The notes under the pieces are model-generated. The model was not told the DNA's origin, ran no database searches, and saw only the letters and a list, made by a program, of their open reading frames with translations. Below, one piece after another: positions 1 to 9,530 of a DNA stretch of 64,000 nt (within the stretch, counting starts at the first letter, position 1; every line of letters begins with the position of its first letter). The DNA is from Chromobacterium subtsugae (GTDB taxonomy: Bacteria > Pseudomonadota > Gammaproteobacteria > Burkholderiales > Chromobacteriaceae), in contig NZ_JYKA01000001.1 of assembly GCF_001676875.1 (NCBI RefSeq), positions 398,592 to 462,591 of the forward strand, read 5' to 3'. The translations under genes were made by a program, and so were the position numbers.

Positions 1-326
1 TTGTCGCGGGTGACCATCATCATCTGGCGCAGCGCATCCGCCTGCTGCTTGAGCATTTTTTTCTGGATGTCGTCGGCCTGCGGGCTCTGGCGCTGGGCCG
101 GGCGGTTCAGGTCCACCCGCAGCTTTTGCATGTAGTCCTGCCAGCCGCGGTTCAGCGCCTGCTGCAAATCGTTGGGGGCAGTGGACAGCCGGGCGGCCTG
201 TGACTGGGCCTGGGCGTCGGCGGAGGAAGACGACGGCGCGGCATCGGTGGACGGCTTGGCGGCGATGCTCGTCCTCTGCCACAGATCCAGCCTGGACACG
301 GAGGATTGGGGAGTGATCACGGACAT
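1..326 (-). CDS. Hypothetical protein, C-terminus cut by window edge
   Basis: An open frame starts at the ATG whose complement lies at 324-326 and runs off the left edge, giving 108 codons. The N-terminus reads MSVITPQSSVSRLDLWQRTS. It is followed by a Ser/Ala/Gln-rich low-complexity stretch and then a more helical, charged region (ALNRGWQDYMQKL, then IQKKMLKQQADALRQMMM). No signal peptide or membrane segment is visible. I do not recognise the family. The amphipathic helical end would suit a small secreted, flagellar or structural accessory protein, but that is only a guess. It is divergent from tadA, with 170 bases between them holding no other gene. Confidence 0.55.
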   Translation of the reverse strand, partial: MSVITPQSSVSRLDLWQRTSIAAKPSTDAAPSSSSADAQAQSQAARLSTAPNDLQQALNRGWQDYMQKLRVDLNRPAQRQSPQADDIQKKMLKQQADALRQMMMVTRD

Positions 327-328
327 GA

Positions 329-1231
<903 letters not shown>

Positions 1232-1232
1232 G

Positions 1233-1859
1233 ATGCGTTGCCTCCTCGTCCTGCTGCTGGCCGGCCTCGCCCATTCGTGCCTGGCGGCCGACGACGCCGC
1301 CGCGCTGATTCTGCAGGCGCAGACGGCGGCGCCGCTGCAAGCCACCCACCCCAATGCCCGCCATTACGGCGAGCCGTGGATCTGGGTAGGAGTGCGATCG
1401 CAGACGCTGCGGCTGCTGGACGGCTGGGGCCGGGTAGAAAAGGAATACGCGGTATCGACCGCGAAAAACGGCGTCGGCGAAATGAGCGGCAGCTACCAGA
1501 CGCCGCGCGGCTGGCACACGGTCTGCGACAAGATCGGCGCCGGCGCGGCGGAAAACACCATCATCTTCCGCCGCCAGGTGACGCCGTGGAAGTACACGCC
1601 GGAACTGCACGCCCAGTATCCGAACAAGGACTGGATCCTGACCCGCATCCTGTGGCTGTGCGGCCAGGAGCCCGGCATCAACCAAGGCGGGGATGTCGAC
1701 AGCTACGACCGCGCCATCTACATCCACGGCGCCGGCGATCATGTACCATGGGGCAGGCCCAGCTCGCTGGGCTGCGTCCGCATGAAGAACCACGATGTGA
1801 TTGAACTGTTCGATGCCGCGCCGACCGGCATCGATGTATGGATAGACGAGAACGCCTGA
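1233..1859 (+). CDS. L,D-transpeptidase (YkuD family), exported
   Basis: Predicted periplasmic L,D-transpeptidase acting on peptidoglycan stem peptides, either cross-linking or attaching outer-membrane protein. An N-terminal signal peptide (MRCLLVLLLAGLAHSCLAA) precedes a YkuD domain. The catalytic signature is present near the C-terminus: HGAGDHVPWG followed by SSLGCVRM, with the His and the nucleophilic Cys at the expected spacing. I chose the ATG at 1233 because GGGAGG lies just upstream; an in-frame ATG at 1215 would only add MRREAE. The start follows the tadA stop directly and the stop overlaps the next start, so three genes are probably cotranscribed. The substrate is not predictable from sequence. 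Confidence 0.88.
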   Translation: MRCLLVLLLAGLAHSCLAADDAAALILQAQTAAPLQATHPNARHYGEPWIWVGVRSQTLRLLDGWGRVEKEYAVSTAKNGVGEMSGSYQTPRGWHTVCDKIGAGAAENTIIFRRQVTPWKYTPELHAQYPNKDWILTRILWLCGQEPGINQGGDVDSYDRAIYIHGAGDHVPWGRPSSLGCVRMKNHDVIELFDAAPTGIDVWIDENA

Positions 1860-2272
1860 TGCACTCCGCACTGACCCTGAGCACCCCCGCGCTGCTGTTC
1901 CCCGCCATTTCCCTGCTGCTGCTGGCCTACACCAACCGCTTTCTGGGCCTGGCCGGCATCATCCGCAACCTGTACGAAGAGTACCGCGACAGCCAGGACC
2001 CGAAAATCCTGCGCCAGATCGGCAATCTGCGCACCCGCATCACGCTGATCAAGTGGATGCAGTTTCTCGGCATCGGCAGCCTGTTTCTCTGCACGGTGGC
2101 GATGTTCCAGGTCTACACCGGCTGGCAGGCATGGGGGGAGATCACCTTCGGCGTCAGCCTGCTATGCATGATAGGCTCGCTGGCGGTGTCGCTGCTGGAA
2201 TTGGTGCGCTCGTCCGACGCGCTCAACATCCTGCTATCCGACCTGCAGGCGGAATACGAGCGCCGGCGCTGA
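1859..2272 (+). CDS. DUF2721 family membrane protein
   Basis: A 137-residue integral membrane protein of unknown function. The first hydrophobic segment covers about residues 4-26 and includes NRFLGLAGIIRNLYEEYRD. Two more membrane segments lie at about 60-80 and 88-110, with a charged, probably cytoplasmic tail (LNILLSDLQAEYERRR). Segment order, length and the RxxxLIKWMQ central stretch match the DUF2721 family. The start codon overlaps the stop of the transpeptidase gene (TGATG), indicating translational coupling. The gene ends one base before the convergent methyltransferase gene. Confidence 0.8.
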   Translation: MHSALTLSTPALLFPAISLLLLAYTNRFLGLAGIIRNLYEEYRDSQDPKILRQIGNLRTRITLIKWMQFLGIGSLFLCTVAMFQVYTGWQAWGEITFGVSLLCMIGSLAVSLLELVRSSDALNILLSDLQAEYERRR

Positions 2273-2273
2273 C

Positions 2274-3056
2274 TCAGCCGTAGCCGGGGAAATCCTGCGG
2301 CGCGTCCTTGCGCGCCACCATCAGGTGCAGCGGCAGCTCCACCCGCCGCGTCTGGCTGGGCGAGCCCCAGGCGCGCGCGATGCGCAGGCTGGCGTCGTCC
2401 AGGATGTTTTCCCCCAGCGCCTGCTTGCACAGCTTGCTGGCCGAAGTGGTATTGAGAAAGCCGAGGAAATGCTCCAGCGTCCAGTCGTTGACGATGGAAA
2501 AGCTGGGCGCTTTCAATAGCGGCAGCGGACAGCCGCTGCTGCGAAAATCATCCCACAACAGCTGGCAGCGGCTGGACCAGAACGGCTCGATGATCGACCA
2601 CAGCACGCTGCAGGCGCGGTCTATCTCCGGCGTCACCACGCAGTGGTGATAGCCCCAGGCGGCGAAGATGCCGCCCGGCTTCAACACCCGCCGCACCTCC
2701 GGCCAGAACGAAGGATGGTGGAACCAATGCAAGGCCTGCGACACGCAGACCAGGTCGAAGCAGTCGTCGTCGAACGGCGTCACCTCCGCCGGGCATTCGC
2801 GGTAATACACCTGGGTGTGCGGTTCGGCCGCAGACAGCTGGTTGGAGCTGATATCGGTGGCGTCCACCCGGGCGAAACTCTGCCCCAAGCGCACCGCGGT
2901 CTGGCCGCTGCCGGTCGCGCAATCCCATGCCCGCGCATAGCCGGGGCACAGCGGCAGCAGCCAGCCATACAGCGCCTCCGGGTAGGAAGGACGATAACGC
3001 GCGTACAGATCGGCGTACAGGCTGAAGGTGGCGACGGAGGCGGGAGACATATTCAT
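2274..3056 (-). CDS. Class I SAM-dependent methyltransferase
   Basis: A 260-residue cytoplasmic protein with a Rossmann-type methyltransferase core. Motif I is WDCATGSGQTAVRLG (residues about 44-58), the acidic strand-2 end is VDATDIS, motif II is FDLVCVSQALHWF, and motif III is RVLKPGGIFAAWGYH. The C-terminal third looks like a substrate-binding cap. The family resembles the Methyltransf_11 group near trans-aconitate methyltransferases, but the substrate cannot be named. It is transcribed away from the lipoprotein gene. A second in-frame ATG at 3050 is an alternative start, and the ribosome site is weak for both. Confidence 0.85.
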   Translation of the reverse strand: MNMSPASVATFSLYADLYARYRPSYPEALYGWLLPLCPGYARAWDCATGSGQTAVRLGQSFARVDATDISSNQLSAAEPHTQVYYRECPAEVTPFDDDCFDLVCVSQALHWFHHPSFWPEVRRVLKPGGIFAAWGYHHCVVTPEIDRACSVLWSIIEPFWSSRCQLLWDDFRSSGCPLPLLKAPSFSIVNDWTLEHFLGFLNTTSASKLCKQALGENILDDASLRIARAWGSPSQTRRVELPLHLMVARKDAPQDFPGYG

Positions 3057-3384
3057 TACTCGTTAGGTAAAAACACTGAAACAATGCCGTGAACATTTTC
3101 AGTATGTATGACGCAAGCGTCAGATTTGCAAGACAAAAATCAATATTTCCTCTCCGGCTGCAAGTGGTTGCAGCCAAGCAGCAACACCAAGCCCTCCAAT
3201 CGGCTTCCCCTGCCCAGCGGCCCGCTCCTCGAGCGCCCGCGCCTTCGCTTTCAGCGCGCAACTTTCTCTTTTCCGCATATCGGCACGCGCTGACAGCCAA
3301 TACCGCAAATGACATAATAAGAACAATCACATAATTAAAACGATTTTTTACTCCAAATTCAAAGTTTGGAGCCTTCCGTGAAAC
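3057..3384. promoter_or_regulatory. Divergent intergenic region with AT-rich right half and inverted repeat
   Basis: This 328-base gap separates the methyltransferase and lipoprotein genes and holds no convincing gene. The right half (about 3290-3370) is strongly AT-rich compared with the surroundings. A perfect 7-base inverted repeat, CTCCAAA and TTTGGAG separated by seven bases, lies near 3352-3372 just before the lipoprotein start. It could be an operator or a leader hairpin. Confidence 0.4.
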
Positions 3385-5139
3385 ATGATAATGAAAGTGC
3401 ACAGCATGCCGACCTTTACGCGCAAGCTTCTTCCCCTTTTGACCCTCAGCGTTCTCGCAGCCTGCGGCGGCGGCGGCTCCGGCAGCTCTGGCAGCGCGCC
3501 CTCCCAAAACAACAATGCCTCGGCTCGCTACCATGTCGCCGGCCAGGTGCAAAAAGGGCCATTCATTTTCGGCTCGCAAATCTGGATTTCCGAGCTGGAC
3601 GACAAGCTGTCGCCGACCGGCAAAGTCTATATGACGCAAACCAAGGATGACCTGGGCAATTTCGGCATTCCCGGCTCCGTCAACACGAAACTGGTGGAGC
3701 TGACCGGCAGCGGCTATTACATGAACGAGTTGACCGGCACGCTATCCACCGCGCCGGTCACTCTGAATGCGGTGGCAGACCTGAGCGTGTCCAAGTCGCT
3801 GACCATCAATCTGCTGACCACCTTGCAAGCGCCGCGCTTGAAGGCATTGATGGCTGGCGGCAGCGACTATCAAACCGCATACAACCAGTCGCGCAACGAA
3901 GTGCTGGCGGTATTCGGCATAGATCCCGCCAAAGTCGACAGTCTCGGCTCATTGTTCGATATGCGCATCAACGGCAATGCGGATCAAGACTCCATCTTGC
4001 TGGCAACCTCTGTCATTCTATCTCAGGCAGCGAAAAATCAGGCTTTGCAAGCCAATACCGATACTGCCGAACTGTCCCACCTGATCAGCACCATCGCCAG
4101 CGACCTAGCCAATAACGGCAAACTGTCCTCCCAATCGCTGCAAGATCAACTCTCCGTTGCCGCCACCCAGATCGACTTGGACGCGGTAAGGAGGAACGTC
4201 GAAACCTATTACACCAAGCGGGGTATCCAACTGGTCGCGCCCAAGTTTGAAGAATGGATCGACAAAGACAACAGCCAGACCATTCCGCGCAGGCTTGTTC
4301 CCACTAGCGGCTTGTCTTTCCAGGACAGCGCCGACGCCAATCCGGAGCAGATCTACTCCAGCAACGCAGTGAAAATATCTGGTTTGAAAGATGGCCAGGC
4401 TGCCATCCTGAGGTTGAATGGAACCGGCACGCTTCTGAAGAATGACAAGGCCGTCACGACGGACTCGTTTGTTAAAAACAATGATGTCATTCAACTGAAA
4501 GATGCCGCGCCATCGTTCAACGAAGAAAAAAGCAATACGGTCCAAATAGGCTCCAGCACCGCCACTTGGAAAATAAAGAGCGCATCCACCCACCTCAGGA
4601 TTGATGATCAGAACGGTGGCCTGTTCCCCGCCCCCGGCGTCGAGCAAGCCTATATATTTCTTCACCAAAGCCAGTTCATTGCCTTCCGATTTACTCCAAG
4701 CGCGGATTTCATCGCCAAATACTCGGGGGTCGATGTCAATGCCGTAGGCGGCGCCGTAGTCTCCAACCTCAGCATCTACTCCGATAACAATAACAACCCT
4801 GACCAAGCATTGATCACTTCGAATGAGAAAACCAGCCTGTACAAGAAGTTGATTACCGGAGGCTCGGTCAGAGAGTTCATCCCCAACTCGGTTCAATATC
4901 GTCTTGGCTCTAGCGGAGTTCAACTCAAAGCCAATAAGAATTACTGGATAGTGCTAGCGATGACAGTCCCGGACTTTCCCATGGCGGGACTTCAAGGGGG
5001 AAAAGGAAAAACATCGCAATATGATGGAACACTGAAACTCAGCAAGAATGGAACGACGTGGTGCTCGCAACCCTCTGAAAGAGACACGCCCTGCTTCAAC
5101 AATTACATATCGCCAGCATCATTCTGGCTGGCCGATTAA
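3385..5139 (+). CDS. Large putative lipoprotein, function unknown
   Basis: A 584-residue protein with a lipoprotein signal: basic FTRK, a hydrophobic core and lipobox LAAC, followed by a Gly/Ser-rich linker (GGGGSGSSGS) typical of surface or outer-membrane lipoproteins. Residues about 50-270 have the look of a carboxypeptidase-regulatory-like or helical domain. The C-terminal half is beta-rich, with NKNYWIVLAM and a late Cys pair (WCSQ, PCFN). I recognise no family. In-frame starts at 3391 or 3406 are equally plausible; the last puts the lipid-attached Cys at residue 20. Codon use is less GC-rich than in neighbours, with more AAT, AAA and TTG, which may indicate transfer. A bidirectional terminator follows. 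Confidence 0.8.
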   Translation: MIMKVHSMPTFTRKLLPLLTLSVLAACGGGGSGSSGSAPSQNNNASARYHVAGQVQKGPFIFGSQIWISELDDKLSPTGKVYMTQTKDDLGNFGIPGSVNTKLVELTGSGYYMNELTGTLSTAPVTLNAVADLSVSKSLTINLLTTLQAPRLKALMAGGSDYQTAYNQSRNEVLAVFGIDPAKVDSLGSLFDMRINGNADQDSILLATSVILSQAAKNQALQANTDTAELSHLISTIASDLANNGKLSSQSLQDQLSVAATQIDLDAVRRNVETYYTKRGIQLVAPKFEEWIDKDNSQTIPRRLVPTSGLSFQDSADANPEQIYSSNAVKISGLKDGQAAILRLNGTGTLLKNDKAVTTDSFVKNNDVIQLKDAAPSFNEEKSNTVQIGSSTATWKIKSASTHLRIDDQNGGLFPAPGVEQAYIFLHQSQFIAFRFTPSADFIAKYSGVDVNAVGGAVVSNLSIYSDNNNNPDQALITSNEKTSLYKKLITGGSVREFIPNSVQYRLGSSGVQLKANKNYWIVLAMTVPDFPMAGLQGGKGKTSQYDGTLKLSKNGTTWCSQPSERDTPCFNNYISPASFWLAD

Positions 5140-5146
5140 GCCCAAC

Positions 5147-5178
5147 AAAAAAGCCGCCTTTCCAAGGCGGCTTTTTTT
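5147..5178. terminator. Bidirectional rho-independent terminator
   Basis: A perfect 10-base stem, AAGCCGCCTT at 5151-5160 and AAGGCGGCTT at 5164-5173, has a 3-base loop, a T run on the plus side and an A run on the minus side. It can end the lipoprotein transcript (plus) and the fumarase transcript (minus). Confidence 0.9.
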
Positions 5179-5229
5179 CATCCATACCATGCTGACGCAT
5201 GGCTCAGGATGGTCTTCCCGGCATGCGAA

Positions 5230-6759
5230 TCACAACGCCGCGCTCACCGGAATCTTGCCGATCTTCACCCGCCATTCCGCCGGACCGGTATTGTGGACAG
5301 ACGTGCCACAGGAATCCACCGCCACCGTCACCGGCATGTCCTTGACCTCGAATTCGTAGATCGCCTCCATGCCCAGATCGGCGAAGCCCACCACCTTGGA
5401 CGCCTTGATCGCCTTGGACACCAGGTAGGCGGAGCCGCCGACGGCCATCAGGTACACAGCCTTGTTGTCCTTGATCGCCTCGATCGCCGCCGGGCCGCGC
5501 TCGGCCTTGCCTATCATGCCCAAGAGCCCCGTCTGCTCCAGCATCTGGCGGGTGAACTTGTCCATGCGGGTGGCGGTGGTCGGGCCGGCCGGGCCGACGA
5601 CTTCCTCGCGCACCGGATCCACCGGGCCGACGTAGTAGATGAAACGGTTGGTGAAGTCCACCGGCAGCTTCTCGCCCTTGTTCAGCATGTCCACCATGCG
5701 CTTGTGGGCGGCATCGCGGCCGGTCAGGATTTTGCCGTTCAAGAGCAGCACGTCGCCCGGCTGCCAGCTGGCCACTTCTTCGCGGGTGATCTTGTCCAAG
5801 TCGACGCGCTTGCCGTTGGACGGGTCGTAAGTGATGTCCGGCCAGTCTTCCAGGCTAGGCGGCTCCAGATGCGCCGGGCCGTTGCCGTCCAGGTGGAAAT
5901 GGATGTGGCGGGTGGCGGCGCAGTTCGGGATCATCGCCACCGGCAAGGACGCCGCATGAGTCGGGTAGTCCAGGATCTTGACGTCCAGCACCGTGGTCAG
6001 GCCGCCCAGGCCCTGCGCGCCGATGCCCAGCGCGTTGACCTTCTCGAACAGCTCCAGGCGCAGCGCTTCGACGCGGGACAATTCCTCGCCGGCGGCGGCC
6101 TTGGCCTTCAGTTCGTGGATGTCGACGTGGTCCATCAACGACTCTTTCGCCAGCAGCATCGCCTTTTCCGGCGTGCCGCCGATGCCCAGGCCGAGGATGC
6201 CCGGCGGACACCAGCCGGCGCCCATGGTCGGCACGGTTTTCAGCACCCAGTCGACGATGGAGTCGGACGGATTCAGCATCACCATCTTCGACTTGTTTTC
6301 CGAACCGCCGCCCTTGGCCGCGCAGATCACCTCCACCTGGTCGCCTTCGACGATCTCGAAGTGCACCACCGCCGGGGTGTTGTCCTTGGAGTTCTGGCGC
6401 TTGCCGGCCGGGTCCAGCAGCACCGAGGCGCGCAGCTTGTTGTCCGGATGGTTGTAGGCGCGGCGCACGCCTTCGTTGACCATCTCCTGCACGCTGAGCT
6501 GGGCGTCCCACTGCACTTTCATGCCCACTTTCAGGAACACCACGGCAATGCCGGTATCCTGGCAGATCGGGCGCTGCCCTTCCGCGCACATGCGGCTGTT
6601 GACCAGGATCTGCGCCATCGCGTCCTTGGCGGCGGCGCTCTCCTCGTTCAGGTAGGCCTGGTACAGCGCGTCGATATAGTCTTTCGGGTGGTAGCAACTG
6701 ATGTACTGGAAGGCATCGGCGATGCTCTGGATGAAGTCGTCCTGCCGGATGATGGTCAT
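5230..6759 (-). CDS. fumA: Class I fumarate hydratase (iron-sulfur)
   Basis: Interconverts fumarate and malate in the TCA cycle using an oxygen-sensitive [4Fe-4S] cluster, in the cytoplasm. The protein is 509 residues and spans the alpha-type N-terminal domain and the beta-type C-terminal domain of the single-chain class I enzymes. Three well-separated Cys residues in conserved settings fit the cluster ligands: ICQDTG, NCAATRH and SCGTS. The start at 6759 gives MTIIRQDDFIQSI. The frame stays open further upstream, but that extension has the composition of non-coding sequence. Gene symbol use (fumA versus fumB) is conventional only. Confidence 0.93.
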   Translation of the reverse strand: MTIIRQDDFIQSIADAFQYISCYHPKDYIDALYQAYLNEESAAAKDAMAQILVNSRMCAEGQRPICQDTGIAVVFLKVGMKVQWDAQLSVQEMVNEGVRRAYNHPDNKLRASVLLDPAGKRQNSKDNTPAVVHFEIVEGDQVEVICAAKGGGSENKSKMVMLNPSDSIVDWVLKTVPTMGAGWCPPGILGLGIGGTPEKAMLLAKESLMDHVDIHELKAKAAAGEELSRVEALRLELFEKVNALGIGAQGLGGLTTVLDVKILDYPTHAASLPVAMIPNCAATRHIHFHLDGNGPAHLEPPSLEDWPDITYDPSNGKRVDLDKITREEVASWQPGDVLLLNGKILTGRDAAHKRMVDMLNKGEKLPVDFTNRFIYYVGPVDPVREEVVGPAGPTTATRMDKFTRQMLEQTGLLGMIGKAERGPAAIEAIKDNKAVYLMAVGGSAYLVSKAIKASKVVGFADLGMEAIYEFEVKDMPVTVAVDSCGTSVHNTGPAEWRVKIGKIPVSAAL

Positions 6760-6937
6760 AAGGCTGTCTCGAGAAACCGGGCGCCGAGGCGGCCGCCCGT
6801 GAATTACCCCGCCGCCGGCGCCTCGCTCTGCCTGCGCCCAGCGGCAACTAAAAACCTGGTTCTGATTGTAACACTCTCCGTCATGAACTTTGACCCCGGA
6901 CAAGGCGCGACGCCGGCCATTCTGCGCGGCGCGCCAT

Positions 6938-6970
6938 GAAAAAAGCCGCCCGGCTCTCGCCGCGGCGGCT
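6938..6970 (-). terminator. Rho-independent terminator after mgtC
   Basis: On the minus strand GCCGCC pairs with GGCGGC across a GC-rich loop and is followed by six T. It lies 23 bases beyond the mgtC stop and separates it from the fumarase promoter region. Confidence 0.75.
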
Positions 6971-6992
6971 GCATATTGGCGAAGGCCGGCGC

Positions 6993-7721
6993 TCACTCGC
7001 TGGTGCTGGTGTTCCAGTACGCCTGGCTGATGTAGGGATGGGCGGCCAGCGCGGCGGCGATGCGGTCCAGCTCGTCGGAATCCACCGATGTCGCCAGCAA
7101 GGTGGCCGTCATCTCCACCTCGTCGTCGCTGAACGATTCCACGTCCAGGTCGCCCACCGGGTAGTTGGCCTGCTCCAGCAGCTCGCCCACCTGCGCCAGC
7201 GCCCGCTTCTGCTCGTCGCGGCTGGCGATCACGCACAACTGATAGGTGACTTCGCTGGTTTCATCGTCGATCGGCCGGCGGTTGATGGAATTCACCACCG
7301 GCCGCAGCAGCGTATTCACCGCCAGCACGAACAGCGTGGTGAGCAGCGCCTGGCCCAGCATGCCCGCCCCGGCGCAGGCGCCGGTGGCGGCCGAGCCCCA
7401 CAGCGTGGCGGCGGTGTTCAGGCCGCGCACGTTCAGCCCTTCCTTCATGATGGTGCCGGCGCCGAGGAAGCCCACCCCGGACACCACGTAGGCCACCACG
7501 CGGGAAGCGCTGCCGGCTCCATCCAGTTGCAAGGCCATGTTGACGAAGGCCGCCGCGCTCACCGCCACCAGCGCGTTGGTGCGCAAGCCGGCGGTGCGCT
7601 GGCGGTATTGCCGCTCCAGGCCGATCACGGTGCCGGAGACGAAGGCCGTCGCCAGGCAGATCAAGGTATGCAACATGCCGAACAGATCAAGATCGAACAG
7701 ATTGTGCAGGTTGTAATGCAT
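6993..7721 (-). CDS. mgtC: MgtC/SapB family membrane protein
   Basis: A 242-residue inner-membrane protein of the MgtC/SapB family, which is associated with magnesium limitation and intracellular survival; the biochemical role is unsettled. The N-terminal 130 residues hold about four membrane segments with family motifs: GTVIGLERQYRQRTAGLRTN, YVVSGVGFLGAGTIMKEG and GLNTAATLWGSAATG. A soluble C-terminal domain (about 150-242) has the ACT-like pattern of MgtC. The start at 7721 has an excellent ribosome site (GGAGGGC), so the longer upstream reading frame is rejected. It lies downstream of an NRAMP homologue on the same strand, separated by a terminator, and the pair suggests divalent-cation homeostasis. 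Confidence 0.88.
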   Translation of the reverse strand: MHYNLHNLFDLDLFGMLHTLICLATAFVSGTVIGLERQYRQRTAGLRTNALVAVSAAAFVNMALQLDGAGSASRVVAYVVSGVGFLGAGTIMKEGLNVRGLNTAATLWGSAATGACAGAGMLGQALLTTLFVLAVNTLLRPVVNSINRRPIDDETSEVTYQLCVIASRDEQKRALAQVGELLEQANYPVGDLDVESFSDDEVEMTATLLATSVDSDELDRIAAALAAHPYISQAYWNTSTSE

Positions 7722-7804
7722 GCGCCCTCCTGCTTGTTGAATGTTGTTGTCTAAGGTACGTGCATCGTGGCATTCGATGAAAACCACCATGCCCAGGCCC
7801 TAAT

Positions 7805-7832
7805 GCGAAAACCGCCCATAAGGGGCGGCTTC
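7805..7832 (-). terminator. Rho-independent terminator after NRAMP gene
   Basis: On the minus strand CCGCCC and GGGCGG pair around CTTAT and are followed by TTTTCG. It lies about 55 bases past the NRAMP stop, so mgtC probably has its own promoter within 7722-7800. Confidence 0.75.
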
Positions 7833-7883
7833 GCACCGCCGGCGCGCGGAATCCGCGTCGCCGGCCACACCTTAACCCGCCTG

Positions 7884-9530
7884 TCAGTGGGCGAGCAAGG
7901 CGACCTCCGCCACCTTGTACACCACCATGATGACCGCCACCACCAGATAGCCGCGCAGCACGCCCATCCACAGACGGTTGCTGCGCGACAGCACCATGGG
8001 CTTCAGTTGCGCCAGCGGCGGCATTCGCCAGTTGTGCATGTACAGCTTGCTCGGCTTGGCTTCTTCGGCCAGGTCGGCGCCGGTTTCGGCGTCGCGGCGC
8101 AGCTTGACGGTGTGCGCGGCGATCACCACGATGCCGCCGACGATGCCGCCGCCCACCAGGATGTTGATGATGGTCTGGCTGCTGATGTCCGGCCACAGCA
8201 CGGAAGCGGTCAGGATCACCGACAGCAGCACCAGCACCGCGGCGACGGCGCCGGTGAACAGATTGGTCCAGCGGCCGTTCACCCACGGGCCCAGCACTTC
8301 CTTGTCGTTGCACAGCAGCAGCAGGAACACCGATGCGGACGGCAGCAGCACGCCGGCCAGGGTTTGCACCGCGTTGGTCAGCAGGCCCAGCGGCACGCCC
8401 GGAATCAGCACCAGCGCGGCGGCGCCGGCGATCAGCAGGAAGTAAACCAGGTAGAAAGCGCGCGCGTCGCTCGGCTTGCGGTGCAGCGAGTGCTTCATGT
8501 TCAGCACGTCGGCCAGCGCATAGGCGGTGGACAGCGATACCGCGCTGGCGCCGATCAGGCTGGCGTCGATCAAGGCCACCGAGAACAGCACGCCGGCCAG
8601 ATGGCTGTGGTACTTGCCCAGGCCCGCGGCCACGGCGCCGGCGTCCTGGAAATTGCCGAATTCCGGCTTGCCGGCGAACAGCGCGGCGGCCATGGCGATG
8701 ATGGCGATGGCGCCGATCAGCACCATCACGATGCCCAGCCACAGGTCGGCGCGCTCGTACTTGATGAAGCGCGGCGTGATGCGCTTGTCGATCACGTAGC
8801 TTTGCTGAAAGAACAGCTGCCACGGCGCCACGGTGGTGCCGACGATGCCGATGATCAGCAACATCACGTCGGACAGCTTGCCGCCGGCCGGCATGCCGGG
8901 CACGAACAGGTCATGGCCGATCTGCGCCATCGGCGGGTGCACCATCATGAACACCGGCACCAGCAGCAGGCTGAACACCACCAATATCATCGAGAAGCGC
9001 TCGAAACGGCGGAAATCGCCGGTACTGGCCGCGGCCATCACCAGCAGCGCGGCCGCCACCACCCCCCACTCCTTGGGCAAGCCCAGGTACTGCAGCGCCA
9101 GCGTGATGCCGATGAATTCGGTGACGATGGTCAGCGCGTTCAGCAGGAACAGGTCGATGGCGCTGAAAGCGCCCCAGAATTTGCCGAAGCGCTCCAGGAT
9201 CAGCCGGGCGTGGCCGACGCCGGTGACCGCGCCCAGGCGCAGCACCATTTCCTGGTTCACGTACAGCACCGGGATCAGCAGGATCAGCGTCCACAGCAGG
9301 GAAGTGCCGTAGTTCTGGCCGGCCTGCGAATAGGTGCTGAAGGCGCCGGCGTCGTTGTCGCCCACCATCACGATCAGGCCGGGGCCCAGGATGGCCAGCA
9401 GCGTGCGCAGACGCTGCCAGATGCCCTTGCGAGCCGCCACATCGCCGTGGCGGATGGTGCCGAACGCACCGCGGATGTCGCCGATGTGGGCGCTATCCAG
9501 TACAGCTTCGTTTTTGATTGGATTGGTCAT
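7884..9530 (-). CDS. NRAMP-family divalent cation transporter, NRMT-like site residues
   Basis: A 548-residue inner-membrane transporter with about 11-12 helices and the SLC11/NRAMP layout. In helix 1 the usual DPGN metal motif is Asp60-Ala-Gly-Ala63, inside GDNDAGAFSTYSQAG. In helix 6 the usual MPH is Ala235-Pro-Trp237, inside GTTVAPWQLFFQQ. Loss of the soft Met and Asn ligands is the hallmark of NRAMP-related magnesium transporters (NRMTs), so Mg2+ is a more likely substrate than Mn2+ or Fe2+; this is inference. The second of two close ATGs (9530) is chosen because GGGAG sits at correct spacing for it. A long structured leader precedes it, and mgtC follows. Confidence 0.88.
   Translation of the reverse strand: MTNPIKNEAVLDSAHIGDIRGAFGTIRHGDVAARKGIWQRLRTLLAILGPGLIVMVGDNDAGAFSTYSQAGQNYGTSLLWTLILLIPVLYVNQEMVLRLGAVTGVGHARLILERFGKFWGAFSAIDLFLLNALTIVTEFIGITLALQYLGLPKEWGVVAAALLVMAAASTGDFRRFERFSMILVVFSLLLVPVFMMVHPPMAQIGHDLFVPGMPAGGKLSDVMLLIIGIVGTTVAPWQLFFQQSYVIDKRITPRFIKYERADLWLGIVMVLIGAIAIIAMAAALFAGKPEFGNFQDAGAVAAGLGKYHSHLAGVLFSVALIDASLIGASAVSLSTAYALADVLNMKHSLHRKPSDARAFYLVYFLLIAGAAALVLIPGVPLGLLTNAVQTLAGVLLPSASVFLLLLCNDKEVLGPWVNGRWTNLFTGAVAAVLVLLSVILTASVLWPDISSQTIINILVGGGIVGGIVVIAAHTVKLRRDAETGADLAEEAKPSKLYMHNWRMPPLAQLKPMVLSRSNRLWMGVLRGYLVVAVIMVVYKVAEVALLAH

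Noticed and set aside
5209..6939. 576-codon plus-strand frame over fumarase
   Set aside because: Antisense shadow of a well-supported class I fumarase.
6760..7236. N-terminal extension of the fumarase frame by about 159 codons
   Set aside because: It runs through the mgtC terminator and the 3' part of mgtC; the family start is MTIIRQDDF at 6759.
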